Shown here: piece by piece, positions 33,883 through 42,294 of the stretch | Layout of the letters: each line of letters begins with the position of its first letter | Numbering within the stretch: position 1 is the first letter of the stretch | From: Gordonia sp. PDNC005 | GTDB taxonomy: Bacteria; Actinomycetota; Actinomycetes; Mycobacteriales; Mycobacteriaceae | Assembly: GCF_016919385.1 (NCBI RefSeq) | Contig: NZ_CP070351.1 | Coordinates: 3,348,001-3,412,000 of the forward strand | Reading direction: 5' to 3' | DNA length: 64,000 nucleotides | Notes under the pieces: model-generated | What the model saw: only the letters and a program-made list of their open reading frames with translations | Database searches by the model: none | Told to the model about the DNA's origin: nothing | Made by a program: the position numbers and the translations under genes

Positions 33883-34326
33883 TCAGTTGAGGCCGAGTTC
33901 GGAGATCGCCCGGGGATCACTGTCGTTGAGGAGATCGAGGCACCGGAGATGCTCGTCCTCTTCGCCGATCGCTCCTGCGGCGCGAGCGAGGGCGCCGACG
34001 CAGCGAAGGAAGCCCTGGTTCTGCTCGTGGCTCCACGGCACCGGACCGAAACCTTTCCAGCCGTGTCGACGCAGCTGGTCGAGTCCGCGGTGATAGCCGG
34101 TGCGCGCATAGGCGTACGCGGCGACGATTCGTGCCGTGTCCGGCTCGGCGCCGTCAGTCGCACCGTCCAGTGCAGCTTCAGCCAGGTACGCCCAGGCGAT
34201 GGACGCGGTCGGGTGCTCAGCCGCGACCGCAGCCGGGTCGGCCCCGTTGAGCAGGTCCGATTCAGCCTCATCGTCTCCCGTGAGGAGCGTGGGCTGGGGT
34301 CCGAGGAGGTCTCCGAATGAGGTCAC
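33883..34326 (-). CDS. DUF3151 protein (Rv0360c-like)
   Basis: 147-aa soluble helical protein of the actinobacterial DUF3151 family. The family segments are clear: TASIAWAYLAEAAL, AYAYARTGYHRGLDQLRRHGWKGFGPVPWSHEQNQGFLRC and LRCLDLLNDSDPRAISELGL. Function unknown. The start is GTG 34326. In M. tuberculosis this gene (Rv0360c) directly follows the Rv0359 protease. Here about 14 kb separates them, so the position marks the right border of an accessory block. Confidence 0.9.
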   Translation of the reverse strand: MTSFGDLLGPQPTLLTGDDEAESDLLNGADPAAVAAEHPTASIAWAYLAEAALDGATDGAEPDTARIVAAYAYARTGYHRGLDQLRRHGWKGFGPVPWSHEQNQGFLRCVGALARAAGAIGEEDEHLRCLDLLNDSDPRAISELGLN

Positions 34327-34443
34327 ACCACCATTGAATCATTCAGCCGGACTCTCCGAAGAGGCCGTTGCCAGACTAATTCGATACTCTCGACAACGCG
34401 CGTATGCGCGTTGCACCATTTACACCACACGGGATTGAGCCGC

Positions 34444-35412
34444 ATGCCTGACTCAGACAACGACAAGTCGACACCCGACGCACCCACACGCGTCGTGAAG
34501 CTGGGCGACGACGCCCCCGAGGCTCCCAAGCCGCAGGGCGGCGACTCGGAGTCGCCGACGAGGGCGTTCGCCGTGCCTGCAGAGGTGGCCGAAGCGGCCG
34601 CCGCCGCGACGTCGGGCAACGATCTGGTCGAGGAGAACGTCGTCGGTGAGCCCGTCGACACTCCCGCACCTGAGGCCGAGGCCGACGAGCCCGCAGCCGA
34701 CGAAGCCGCGAGCGAAGACGTCGTCGAGGAGTCCGTCGATGTGACCTCAGACACCAACGATTCGACGGAGGGCTCCGTCGAATCGACCGCGGATGTCACT
34801 CCCACGGTTGCGATCACCAAGCCGGCTGCCGCAGCGGCCGCCGGTGCCCCGGCCGCAGCCGCCGACAAGACCGAGAAATTCGCCGCCCAGAAGCCTGCAC
34901 CGGCGGCACCTGCTGCGCCGGCTCCCCCCACTCCGGCGCAGCCCGCAGCGCCGCAGGTGATCGCGCCCACCGCCCCGACCGCTCCGAAGAGCAAGCGCGG
35001 CAAGCTGATCGGCATCGTGATCGCAGCTCTCGTCGTGATCGCGGCCATCGCAATCGGCATCTGGTACATGACCATCGGCACCTCACCCGAGACGAAGGCC
35101 GCGGACGCCGCGAAGTCGTATCAGCAGGCCATGATCGACGGTGATCTCTCGAAACTGCGTGACATCACGTGCGGCGAGGAGAACACGACCTACACGTCGA
35201 TGGACGAGGCCGAGTTCACCAAGGCCTACCAGGCCCAGAAGGCCAACGATCAGCTGATGAAGTTCGACGACGTGAATGCTGTCGCCATCGACGGCGACAC
35301 CGCTCGCGTCGGTGTCGACATCTACCCGTCGGGCGACCCGTCGAACAAGGCCCCCGCACAGATCACCCTGCACAAGATCGGCGACGACTGGAAGGTCTGC
35401 ACGAAGCCGTGA
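34444..35412 (+). CDS. Membrane protein with long acidic/Ala-Pro tail (Rv0361-like)
   Basis: 322 aa. A disordered cytoplasmic tail of about 185 residues is acidic at first (EADEPAADEAASEDVVEE) and then Ala/Pro-rich (APAAPAPPTPAQPAAP). One TM helix follows (LIGIVIAALVVIAAIAIGIW), then a 110-residue outer domain with two Cys (DITCGEEN and the C-terminal KVCTKP), similar in plan to the 9884-10366 protein. It lies between DUF3151 and fba like Rv0361, but no mgtE follows. ATG 34444 has GGATTGAG upstream. Function unknown. Confidence 0.85.
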   Translation: MPDSDNDKSTPDAPTRVVKLGDDAPEAPKPQGGDSESPTRAFAVPAEVAEAAAAATSGNDLVEENVVGEPVDTPAPEAEADEPAADEAASEDVVEESVDVTSDTNDSTEGSVESTADVTPTVAITKPAAAAAAGAPAAAADKTEKFAAQKPAPAAPAAPAPPTPAQPAAPQVIAPTAPTAPKSKRGKLIGIVIAALVVIAAIAIGIWYMTIGTSPETKAADAAKSYQQAMIDGDLSKLRDITCGEENTTYTSMDEAEFTKAYQAQKANDQLMKFDDVNAVAIDGDTARVGVDIYPSGDPSNKAPAQITLHKIGDDWKVCTKP

Positions 35413-35434
35413 CGACCTCGCGCTAGCCGAGACG

Positions 35435-35472
35435 AAGAAGGGGCGCCCGGATGATTCCGGGCGCCCCTTCTT
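35435..35472. terminator. Bidirectional terminator between Rv0361-like gene and fba
   Basis: AAGAAGGGGCGCCCGG, loop ATGATT, CCGGGCGCCCCTTCTT: a perfect 16-bp stem with A-rich and T-rich flanks on both sides, between convergent genes. Confidence 0.88.
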
Positions 35473-35489
35473 GTCGTCAGAGCCGCGAG

Positions 35490-36524
35490 TCAGCGACCGA
35501 TGGTCTTGCCTGCCGAACCGAGATCGTTGCACGCTTCGACAACACGCTCGGCCATCGAGGTCTCGGCCTTCTTCAGGTAGCTGCGCGGGTCGTAGACCTT
35601 CTTGTTGCCGACCTCTCCGTCGACCTTGAGGACGCCGTCGTAGTTGGCAAACATGTGGGCCGCGACGGGTCGCGTGAACGCGTACTGGGTGTCGGTGTCG
35701 ACGTTCATCTTGATGACGCCGTAGCTGACGGCCTCTTCGATCTCACTCTTGAGCGAACCCGAGCCGCCGTGGAAGACGAAGTCGAACGGCTGCGCGTCCG
35801 CGTCGAGGCCGAGCTTGTTGATCGCCGCGTCCTGGCCCTCCTTGAGGACTGCCGGGCGCAGCTTGACGCCGCCCGGCTTGTACACGCCGTGGACGTTGCC
35901 GAAGGTGGCCGCCAGCAGGTACTGGCCGTTCTCGCCGGTGCCGAGGGCGTCGACGGTCTTCTCGAAGTCTTCGACCGAGGTGTACAGCTTGTCGTTGATC
36001 TCGTTCTCGACACCGTCTTCTTCGCCGCCGACAACTCCGATCTCGACCTCGAGAATGATGTTGGCCTCCTTGGTCTTGGCGAGGAGTTCCTTGGCGATCT
36101 CGAGGTTCTCGTCGATCGGCACTGCCGAACCGTCCCACATGTGCGACTGGAACAGCGGGTTCTGACCGTTCGCGACACGCTCACGCGAGATCTCGATGAG
36201 CGGGCGGACGAAGCCGTCCAGCTTGTCCTTGGGGCAGTGGTCGGTGTGCAGCGCGATCGTCACGTCGTACTGCTCGGCGACGACGTGGGCGAACTCCGCC
36301 AGCGCAACAGCGCCGACGACCATGTCCTTGACGGCCAAGCCCGATCCGAACTCTGCGCCGCCGGTCGAGAACTGGATGATGCCGTCGCTGCCCGCGTCGG
36401 CGAAGCCCTTGATGGCTGCGTTGATCGTCTCCGACGAGGTGCAGTTGATGGCGGGGAAGGCGTAGCCCTCCGACTTCGCCTTCGCCAGCATCTCGGCGTA
36501 CTTGGCGGGTGTTGCGATGGGCAT
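35490..36524 (-). CDS. fba: Class II fructose-1,6-bisphosphate aldolase
   Basis: 344-aa zinc enzyme cleaving fructose-1,6-bisphosphate to DHAP and glyceraldehyde-3-phosphate. Zinc and catalytic motifs: IALHTDHCPKDKLDGFV, LEVEIGVVGGEEDG, LAATFGNVHGVYKPG, FVFHGGSGSLKSEIEEA and KMNVDTDTQYAFTRP. Length equals M. tuberculosis Fba and the sequence is very close. I chose MPIATP at 36524: AGGA is 8 nt upstream, whereas the ATG 6 nt earlier is only 2 nt from it. It is divergent from the DedA gene, as in M. tuberculosis (Rv0363c/Rv0364). Confidence 0.97.
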   Translation of the reverse strand: MPIATPAKYAEMLAKAKSEGYAFPAINCTSSETINAAIKGFADAGSDGIIQFSTGGAEFGSGLAVKDMVVGAVALAEFAHVVAEQYDVTIALHTDHCPKDKLDGFVRPLIEISRERVANGQNPLFQSHMWDGSAVPIDENLEIAKELLAKTKEANIILEVEIGVVGGEEDGVENEINDKLYTSVEDFEKTVDALGTGENGQYLLAATFGNVHGVYKPGGVKLRPAVLKEGQDAAINKLGLDADAQPFDFVFHGGSGSLKSEIEEAVSYGVIKMNVDTDTQYAFTRPVAAHMFANYDGVLKVDGEVGNKKVYDPRSYLKKAETSMAERVVEACNDLGSAGKTIGR

Positions 36525-36672
36525 GCGCATGTTCCTGTCGAGCCGGTGGATGTTTTCCACGCTTGAAATAGGGATCGCCTTCCAGTTTGCCAGGTCGCTC
36601 TCGACGTCGGGGCGGTCCCCCGTCAATCGTCTATAAGGGTTCTGGAAGGTTTCACCGGTATCGTGTGGGCCT

Positions 36673-37374
36673 GTGATCGACACACTTCTCGCCGAGTCCA
36701 CCTCGACCGTCGCCCTGATGCCCGGATTCATGGATCCGTTCAACTTGATCGGGTACTTCGGCCCCGTCGCGTTCTGGGGTCTGCTGCTCGTGATCCTGAT
36801 CGAGTCCGGCGTCTTGTTCCCCGTGCTCCCAGGCGACTCCTTGCTGTTCGTGGCGGGCCTCATCGCTGCGGGAAGTGCGACCGCGGAGAACGCCGAGAAG
36901 GTGGCCGACGCGAACTTCAACATCGTGCTGTTGTGCATCGCCGTACCCATCGCCGCCATCATCGGCGGCCAGATCGGATACTGGATCGGTCGCTATGCCG
37001 GCACGTCGATGTTCAAACCCGATGCCCGCTTCCTCAAAGAGAAGTACCTGGACGAGGCACACGCGTTCTTCGAGAAGCGTGGCCCGATCACGATCCTCCT
37101 GGCACGCTTCGTGCCGATCGTCCGCACTCTCGCCCCGATCGTCGCAGGCGCCGCTCGCATGAAGTTCGCGGTGTTCTCGCTGTACAACATCGTCGGCGCC
37201 ATCGTCTGGGGCGCGGGCATCACGCTGCTCGGCTACTGGCTCGGCCAGTTCGAGATCGTCCAGAAGCTCATCGAACCGATCTTCATCCTGATCGTTCTGA
37301 TCTCGGTGCTGCCGATGGTGTTCGAGTGGCTGCGCCGTCGCCGGAACAACCCGTCGGACGCCGAAGCCGTCTGA
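36673..37374 (+). CDS. DedA/VTT-domain membrane protein (Rv0364-like)
   Basis: 233-aa DedA-family membrane protein, a proton-driven flippase candidate for lipid carriers such as phosphatidylethanolamine or C55-P. Family signatures: ESGVLFPVLPGDSLLFVAG, GGQIGYWIGRYAG, FFEKRGPITILLARFVPIVRTLAPIVAG, MKFAVFSLYNIVGAIVWG and a final TM. The re-entrant-loop Asp/Arg residues (PGDS and ARFVPIVR) are present. The GTG start at 36673 has TATCGT 8 nt upstream, possibly a leaderless promoter. It is divergent from fba. Confidence 0.93.
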   Translation: MIDTLLAESTSTVALMPGFMDPFNLIGYFGPVAFWGLLLVILIESGVLFPVLPGDSLLFVAGLIAAGSATAENAEKVADANFNIVLLCIAVPIAAIIGGQIGYWIGRYAGTSMFKPDARFLKEKYLDEAHAFFEKRGPITILLARFVPIVRTLAPIVAGAARMKFAVFSLYNIVGAIVWGAGITLLGYWLGQFEIVQKLIEPIFILIVLISVLPMVFEWLRRRRNNPSDAEAV

Positions 37375-37462
37375 CGGTCTCGTAGGCCTGGAGTTTCGCG
37401 CTCACAGGCGACTCCCACGGACTTCGCACCGCGGCCCCAACGTCGGGAGCCATCCTCGGTGC

Positions 37463-37753
37463 ATGAGAAGCCGCAAGAAGATCAGTCCGACAGACATTCC
37501 GCTCATCGTTCTCGACGACGAGACGACCGAGTACGCGAGGAGTCTCGCCGAGCAAGGCACGCCGATGGCCGTCGTCAGCGTCCAATACTCGCCGATTCTG
37601 CCGTTCATGGTCGGAAACAAGGGCTACACGGTGGCGATGGTCGCCGACGTGGACGACCCGATCCAACTCGCCGACGTCCTGGGAAGGGTCGAGTCGCGGA
37701 TCGGCGCTGTCACGCGGACCATTCGGGGTCACCGCCCGTTCTCGGCCGCCTGA
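37463..37753 (+). CDS. Small protein of unknown function
   Basis: 96 aa, soluble: a basic start (MRSRKKISPTDIPLIVLDD), a hydrophobic centre (AVVSVQYSPILPFMVGNKGYTVAMVADVD) and a helical end (QLADVLGRVESRIGAVTR). No family recognised. Codon use is normal for the genome, and GGGAG lies upstream of ATG 37463 at a longer spacing than usual. It stands alone between the DedA gene and the nitroreductase gene. Confidence 0.6.
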   Translation: MRSRKKISPTDIPLIVLDDETTEYARSLAEQGTPMAVVSVQYSPILPFMVGNKGYTVAMVADVDDPIQLADVLGRVESRIGAVTRTIRGHRPFSAA

Positions 37754-37837
37754 GGAGTCGGGCATCGTCGATTGCACACCGCGGCGCGCGTCGATCCTGG
37801 TTACCCTGGTGTCGTCCACGACGAACGGGAGACTGCT

Positions 37838-38257
37838 GTGAGTGATTGGAACGCCGGAATCATCGACGAGTTCCGCGCCAATGAAGGACGCGTCGGAGGG
37901 CCGTTCGAGGGCGCCCCGATGATCTTGGTCCACCATGTCGGACGGAAGTCGGGCAAGCAGAACATCGCGCCGATGATGTATCTGCAGTCCGAGGACGACC
38001 CTTCGACGGTCTACGTCTTCGCATCCAAGGGCGGTGCGCCCACGCATCCCGCCTGGTACTTCAATCTCGTCGACGCCGGAAGCGCCAGCGTCGAACGCGG
38101 CACCGAGACCTACGACGTGACTGTCTCCGAGATCACCGGCGCCGACCGCGACCGCATCTTCGCCGAGCAGGCGAGCCGCTACCCCGGGTTCGCCGAATAC
38201 GCCGAGAAGACCGCGGGCATCCGAGTGATTCCAGTGCTCGCTCTCACTCGAGCCTGA
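37838..38257 (+). CDS. Deazaflavin (F420)-dependent nitroreductase family protein (Ddn-like)
   Basis: 139-aa split-beta-barrel protein. The family pattern is clear: an N-terminal NEGRVGGPFEGAPMILVHHVGRKSGKQNIAPMMYL (broken here as residues 13-48), then VYVFASKGGAPTHPAWYFNLVDAG, the F420-binding face, and a C-terminal RYPGFAEYAEKTAGIRVIPVLAL. Members use F420H2 to reduce quinones or nitro drugs (Ddn) or have unknown substrates. GTG 37838 follows GGGAGA. F420 proteins are typical of Mycobacteriales. Confidence 0.92.
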   Translation: MSDWNAGIIDEFRANEGRVGGPFEGAPMILVHHVGRKSGKQNIAPMMYLQSEDDPSTVYVFASKGGAPTHPAWYFNLVDAGSASVERGTETYDVTVSEITGADRDRIFAEQASRYPGFAEYAEKTAGIRVIPVLALTRA

Positions 38258-38281
38258 CCGCCGGCTCGACGAGGTGTCGAC

Positions 38282-38956
38282 CTACCAGGCCTGGTCGAGG
38301 TCGGCGTGGCGGGCGATCCAGGAGTGCATGACGATCCCTGCCGCCACGCCTGCGTTGATGCTGCGCGTTGAGCCGAACTGTGCGATCGACACTGTCAGGT
38401 CGGCGCTCGCCTGCGCGTCACCGCTGATACCCGGGCCCTCCTGCCCGAACAACAGGACGCAGCGTCGCGGGAGTTCAGTCGCCTCGAGCCGCACCGATCC
38501 CGGTGTGTTGTCGACGGCGACGACCGCCAGACCCTCACTGCGCGACCAGGCGATCAGGTCGTCGATCGAATCGTGATGACGGAGGTGCTGGTAGCGGTCG
38601 GTGACCATCGCGCCGCGGCGGTTCCATCGGCGGCGTCCGACGATGTGCACCTCCGCAGCCAGGAATGCATTGGCGGTGCGGACGACAGTTCCGATATTGG
38701 CGTCGTGCGCCCAGTTCTCGATCGCGACATGGAACTCGTGACGCCTCGTGTCGAGATCGGCGACGATCTCTTCGCGCCGCCAGTACCGGTACTCGTCGAC
38801 GACGTTTCGACGGTCACCTTCGGCGACCAGTTCCGGATCGAGTCGCGGATCGTCGGGAGTGGCGCCCGGCCGTTCCTGCGCCCACGGGCCGAGACCCACT
38901 GCTGGTCCGACGCCCGTCGCCCACTCTGTGGGGCCTGGGTCGGAAGGGTCAGGCAA
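38282..38956 (-). CDS. SpoU/TrmH-family RNA 2'-O-ribose methyltransferase (Rv0380c-like)
   Basis: 224-aa SPOUT methylase. Knot motifs are present: motif 1 HDANIGTVVRTANAF, motif 2 VLLFGQEGPGIS and motif 3 IAQFGSTRSINAGVAAGIVMHSW. It methylates a ribose in tRNA or rRNA using S-adenosylmethionine; the target site is unknown. I take TTG 38956 as start because it overlaps the pyrE stop and keeps the conserved PTEW segment; a GTG further in is the alternative. Same pairing as Rv0380c near pyrE in M. tuberculosis. Confidence 0.88.
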   Translation of the reverse strand: MPDPSDPGPTEWATGVGPAVGLGPWAQERPGATPDDPRLDPELVAEGDRRNVVDEYRYWRREEIVADLDTRRHEFHVAIENWAHDANIGTVVRTANAFLAAEVHIVGRRRWNRRGAMVTDRYQHLRHHDSIDDLIAWSRSEGLAVVAVDNTPGSVRLEATELPRRCVLLFGQEGPGISGDAQASADLTVSIAQFGSTRSINAGVAAGIVMHSWIARHADLDQAW

Positions 38957-39488
38957 GGCCGAGGTCGGCGAGGCCGAGCAGCGAGCGGTACGGCACGCCG
39001 AGGGCGCCGATAACCTGGTCCGCGCCGGTCGCACGGTCGACGACGGTGGCGACACCGATCACTTCGGCGCCTGCCTCCCGTGCCGCTTCGACAGCCTGCG
39101 ACGGCGAGGCGCCAGTGGTGGACGTGTCCTCGACCACCAGCACACGCTTGCCGACGATGTCCGGGCCCTCGATACGACGCTGCATGCCGTGCGTCTTGGC
39201 GGCCTTGCGCACGACGAAGGTGTCGATGGGGCGACCGTCGGCGTGCATGATCGATGTCGCGACCGGATCGGCGCCGAGTGTGAGTCCACCGACCGACGCG
39301 TAGTCCCAGTCGGCGGTCAGTTCACGCATGAGCTTTCCGATGAGGCGGCTCGCCTCGTTGTGCAGCGTCGCGCGACGCAGGTCGACGTAGTAGTCGGCCT
39401 CCTTGCCGGACGACAGGGTCACCTTGCCGTGGACGACGGCGAGTTCGGTGACGAGTTCGGCGAGGCGGGCACGGTCGGCGTCCGACAT
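38949..39488 (-). CDS. pyrE: Orotate phosphoribosyltransferase
   Basis: 179-aa enzyme joining orotate and PRPP to give OMP in pyrimidine synthesis. The PRPP-binding motif is RVLVVEDTSTTGASPSQA. VTLSSGKEADYYVDLRRATL is the family N-terminal signature, and FVVRKAAKTHGMQRRIEG is the flexible loop with catalytic Lys and Arg. An ATG at 39488 follows AAGGAG. Length matches actinobacterial PyrE. It is followed by the overlapping RNA methylase gene and preceded by the Rv0383c-like gene 29 nt upstream, the same order as in M. tuberculosis. Confidence 0.97.
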   Translation of the reverse strand: MSDADRARLAELVTELAVVHGKVTLSSGKEADYYVDLRRATLHNEASRLIGKLMRELTADWDYASVGGLTLGADPVATSIMHADGRPIDTFVVRKAAKTHGMQRRIEGPDIVGKRVLVVEDTSTTGASPSQAVEAAREAGAEVIGVATVVDRATGADQVIGALGVPYRSLLGLADLGLA

Positions 39489-39517
39489 GAAGCTCCTTCA
39501 GGGGTGACGCGGGTGCG

Positions 39518-40474
39518 TCAGCGGTTACGCGGGTCGTTCAGCGGCGGCAGGTTCGGCGGCGCGACGCGCTCACGCCGGGGCTGCTGCTCCGGAATGGCGG
39601 TCGTCGGCTCCTGCGCCCGCGGCGCCACGCGGCGGATCGGTTCAACACGAGACCGCTCGTCGGACGCCGGCTGCGGGCGAGCCGCGGGGCGAGACGGCGT
39701 GCGGGCGCCCTCCGCAACGGGAGGAGCCGAGCGCGAGGTCTCGGCCGCAGCGGCTTCGAGGCGGCGACGACGTTCCTTGTCGCGCAACGACTCCGTCTTC
39801 TCGTCGGCGAGCTCTTCGCGGGCGGGGCCGTGCGGATCGCGCGGGTCGGGCGCATCCTGCGGATCGACTGCCGGGGGCAGCACGCGCAGCAGGTCGGCGA
39901 AACGACGGACCGTGTCGAGCGCGACGTCGAGCTTGGTGTCGTCCGCGGTGAGCGGCATGGATCCGAGGACCCAATTGCCCTCGTTCCACAGGATCTCGAC
40001 GTAGTCGGGCGCCTCGGTCGCGAGCGTCACCATGCGGCGGTCGCAGATCCGGCGTGCGGCGTCGAGATTCGACGCGAACATGACGCGCGATCCCATCGCA
40101 CCGAGCAGGTCGACGTCGTCTTCAGCGGGTGCGAGAACGTCCTCGTACCGCAGGTCGACGGTCACGGCCGACGCTGTGGGACGCCGGACCGCGATCACGG
40201 TGGCCGTCTCCTCGAGATCGAAGACCACGGCTTCGGCGCCCTCGTAGACGCCGTACGCGACGTTGCGCACCACGACGTGGTCGGGCGCGTCCATCGCGGC
40301 ACGCTGGAAGACGGTGCGCAGCTTGGAGTCGCTGTCGCGGAACTTGAAGGAGTGCGTCTCTCCCCACACTGCCCGCTGGTGGTGTACCTGCTCGGACCGG
40401 TTACGGTCGAGCCACAGCAGTACCACCGCACCGGCCAGTGCGAGCGCCGCAATCACGAAATAGACAATGGTCAT
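39518..40474 (-). CDS. N-terminally anchored protein with Pro/Arg-rich tail (Rv0383c-like)
   Basis: 318 aa. A TM helix at the very N-terminus (VYFVIAALALAGAVVLLWLD) is followed by a soluble alpha/beta domain to about residue 205 (VRNVAYGVYEGAEAVVFDLEET, VDLRYEDVLAP, YVEILWNEGNWVLGSMPL) and a 110-residue low-complexity tail rich in Arg, Pro and Ala. The start is ATG 40474 with TAGGCT 7 nt upstream (leaderless). Its place upstream of pyrE matches Rv0383c. Function unknown. Confidence 0.88.
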   Translation of the reverse strand: MTIVYFVIAALALAGAVVLLWLDRNRSEQVHHQRAVWGETHSFKFRDSDSKLRTVFQRAAMDAPDHVVVRNVAYGVYEGAEAVVFDLEETATVIAVRRPTASAVTVDLRYEDVLAPAEDDVDLLGAMGSRVMFASNLDAARRICDRRMVTLATEAPDYVEILWNEGNWVLGSMPLTADDTKLDVALDTVRRFADLLRVLPPAVDPQDAPDPRDPHGPAREELADEKTESLRDKERRRRLEAAAAETSRSAPPVAEGARTPSRPAARPQPASDERSRVEPIRRVAPRAQEPTTAIPEQQPRRERVAPPNLPPLNDPRNR

Positions 40475-40481
40475 CACCGAT

Positions 40482-40487
40482 AGCCTA
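40482..40487 (-). promoter_or_regulatory. -10 element, leaderless promoter of Rv0383c-like gene
   Basis: TAGGCT-ATCGGTG-ATG on the minus strand, within the 67-nt divergent gap to the M20 peptidase gene. Confidence 0.55.
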
Positions 40488-40541
40488 CTATCGAACGCCC
40501 TGCGAACCATGCCGACGCGTGTGCCAGAGAAGGGAAACCCC

Positions 40542-41738
40542 ATGACCGAACGACGCGACGACGCTCTGCAGCGGCTCGTCGACAGCGTCGATGTGTCCGC
40601 AATCGATGCGCTGACCTGCGCGTTGATCGCCGAGCCGAGCGTCAATCCCGGAGGAACCGAGGAGTCGACGGTCACGGTACTCGCCGACGCGTGCAAGGCC
40701 GCCGGGTTCACCGTGGAGGTTGTCGACGCCGCTCAGGGGCGGCCGAACCTCTTCGCGACCGCCCAGGTCGGCGGCGACGGCCCCGGCCTCATGTTGCTCG
40801 GGCATTCGGACGTGGTGCCTGCCGGACCGGGATGGACGGCCGATCCGTTCGTCCCGCGACGGGACGGGGATCTGATCATCGGCCGCGGCGCGTCGGACAT
40901 GAAGGGCGGGATCGCCTCCGCCGTCGCCGCGATGTCCGCTTTGCAACGCGCGGCGGAGTTCGGCCTCACGTTGTCCGGTCCCGTTCAACTCGTGGTGACC
41001 GTCGACGAGGAGGAGCACGGTACCGGCGTCCGACATCTCGTCTCCCGCGGCGTCGACCGTGAGTTCGCCGGCTGCATCGTCGCGGAGCCGACGCGTTTGG
41101 AGGTGGTCCGCGGGTGCCGCGGGGCGTCGTACTTCGACATCGAGGTGACCGGTCGCGCGGCCCATTCGGGACGCCCCAGCGACGGGGTGAACGCCATCGA
41201 CGCCGCCGCACGAGTGATCGAGGTGATCGGCGCGGATCAGGAACGGCTCGCCGCGGATCCCGATCCACTGCTCGGATTCGGCACCTGGAATGTGGGGACC
41301 ATCGAAGGCGGCCAGGGCATCTCGGTGGTTGCACCGTCGTGTTCCCTCGGCGTGGACCGACGCCTGATGCCCGGTGAGGACGTGGAACAGATCGGCCGCG
41401 ATCTGCACTCGGCGATCCGCGCCGCCGGAATCGAGTCCGACGGAGTGACGGTGACCGTGACGCCCACGATGTTCCTTCCCGGGTTCGCCACCGATGCCGA
41501 CCACCCGCTGGTCACAGCCGCCGCGGAAGCGAGCGAAGGCGCGGTCGGCGGATGGACCGCGGCCTGCGACGGCGGATTCATCAGCACCGCGCTCGGCATC
41601 CCGACAGTGGTGATGGGTCCCGGCGACATCAACGGCCAGGCGCACCAGCCAGACGAATCCGTCGGACTGTCCGATCTCGCCGACGCCGCACGCGCGTACG
41701 TCCGCGCCGCGGTCGCTCTGCTGGGAGCGGCCGAGTAG
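40542..41738 (+). CDS. M20-family metallopeptidase/deacylase (ArgE/DapE/CPG2-like)
   Basis: 398-aa zinc amidohydrolase. Metal and catalytic motifs: MLLGHSDVVPAG (His and catalytic Asp), RGASDMKGGIAS (bridging Asp), VTVDEEEHGTG (catalytic Glu), IVAEPT (Asp/Glu ligand position) and a C-terminal GQAHQPDE with the last His. The dimerisation domain lies between (FDIEVTGRAAHSGRPSDGVNAI). The substrate could be an N-acyl amino acid or succinyl-DAP; dapE itself is usually near dapC/dapD, which are absent here. ATG 40542 follows AAGGG. Confidence 0.88.
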   Translation: MTERRDDALQRLVDSVDVSAIDALTCALIAEPSVNPGGTEESTVTVLADACKAAGFTVEVVDAAQGRPNLFATAQVGGDGPGLMLLGHSDVVPAGPGWTADPFVPRRDGDLIIGRGASDMKGGIASAVAAMSALQRAAEFGLTLSGPVQLVVTVDEEEHGTGVRHLVSRGVDREFAGCIVAEPTRLEVVRGCRGASYFDIEVTGRAAHSGRPSDGVNAIDAAARVIEVIGADQERLAADPDPLLGFGTWNVGTIEGGQGISVVAPSCSLGVDRRLMPGEDVEQIGRDLHSAIRAAGIESDGVTVTVTPTMFLPGFATDADHPLVTAAAEASEGAVGGWTAACDGGFISTALGIPTVVMGPGDINGQAHQPDESVGLSDLADAARAYVRAAVALLGAAE

Positions 41739-41745
41739 TCACGTC

Positions 41746-41794
41746 AACGTTGGAGACCTCTCCCGGTCCCAGCACCGGAATCGTCTCCAACGTT
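41746..41794. terminator. Bidirectional terminator with nested hairpin
   Basis: AACGTTGGAGAC (41746-41757) pairs with GTCTCCAACGTT (41783-41794), and CCGGT/ACCGG inside forms a second short stem. It begins 7 nt after the M20 stop and lies between convergent genes. Confidence 0.75.
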
Positions 41795-41862
41795 GTGAAC
41801 AGTGCGTGCGCCCCCCACTGGATCGACACCGGTGATCGTCCGGCTACATCGTTGGTGGCGTG

Positions 41863-42243
41863 TCAAACCACGTCGCGGACGCGGATCTCCACCGTCGCAT
41901 CCGACCCGCGGCGAAGCCTCGAACCCCACACCGTGAGACGCCCGAGGATCCCGTACTTCTTGACGATCAGGTCAGCGGCGCGCGACGAATCGTCGATCAC
42001 CTCACCGACGCCCGCCACCTCCGGACCCGACGTCTTCTTCCCACGGGCGTCGCAGGCCTGCACAAGCACCCGATTGTCACGGCGCAGACGTTTGACCTTC
42101 CACGAGTCGCCTACCGTCCACATCACGAGGTCGTCGCCGTCGCGCGCCGCCCACAGCGGCGACGCGACCGCTGCACCGTTCTTCCGGTAGGTCGTCAGCA
42201 TGACGTAGGTGGATTCGGCGATCGTGCCCACTGTTTCGCTCAT
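41863..42243 (-). CDS. PPOX-class flavin/F420-binding split-barrel protein
   Basis: 126 aa. The pattern YVMLTTYRKNGAAVASPLWAARDGDDLVMWTVGDSWKVKRLRRD (broken here as residues 13-56) followed by VLVQACDARGK and a C-terminal AADLIVKKYGI matches small PPOX-class proteins, many of which are F420-dependent in actinobacteria. The substrate is unknown. ATG 42243 has TACCCT 6 nt upstream (leaderless) and no SD. Convergent with the M20 peptidase gene. Confidence 0.87.
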   Translation of the reverse strand: MSETVGTIAESTYVMLTTYRKNGAAVASPLWAARDGDDLVMWTVGDSWKVKRLRRDNRVLVQACDARGKKTSGPEVAGVGEVIDDSSRAADLIVKKYGILGRLTVWGSRLRRGSDATVEIRVRDVV

Positions 42244-42249
42244 ACCTGC

Positions 42250-42255
42250 AGGGTA
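42250..42255 (-). promoter_or_regulatory. -10 element, leaderless promoter of PPOX gene
   Basis: TACCCT-GCAGGT-ATG on the minus strand, TANNNT at 6 nt. Confidence 0.45.
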
Positions 42256-42269
42256 CGCAGGTGCGGGCC

Positions 42270-42291
42270 TTTCGACTCGCTCAAGGAGCAG
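42270..42291. repeat. Shortened REP-like repeat, second copy
   Basis: TTTCGACTCGCT directly joined to CAAGGAGCAG is an inverted, internally shortened version of the 15303-15335 repeat. It ends 4 nt before the kdpE stop codon. Confidence 0.5.
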
Positions 42292-42294
42292 AGG

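Noticed and set aside
41746..41794. Attachment site or mobile-element end
   Set aside because: The inverted repeat is fully explained as a nested-hairpin terminator between convergent genes, with no target duplication or transposase.
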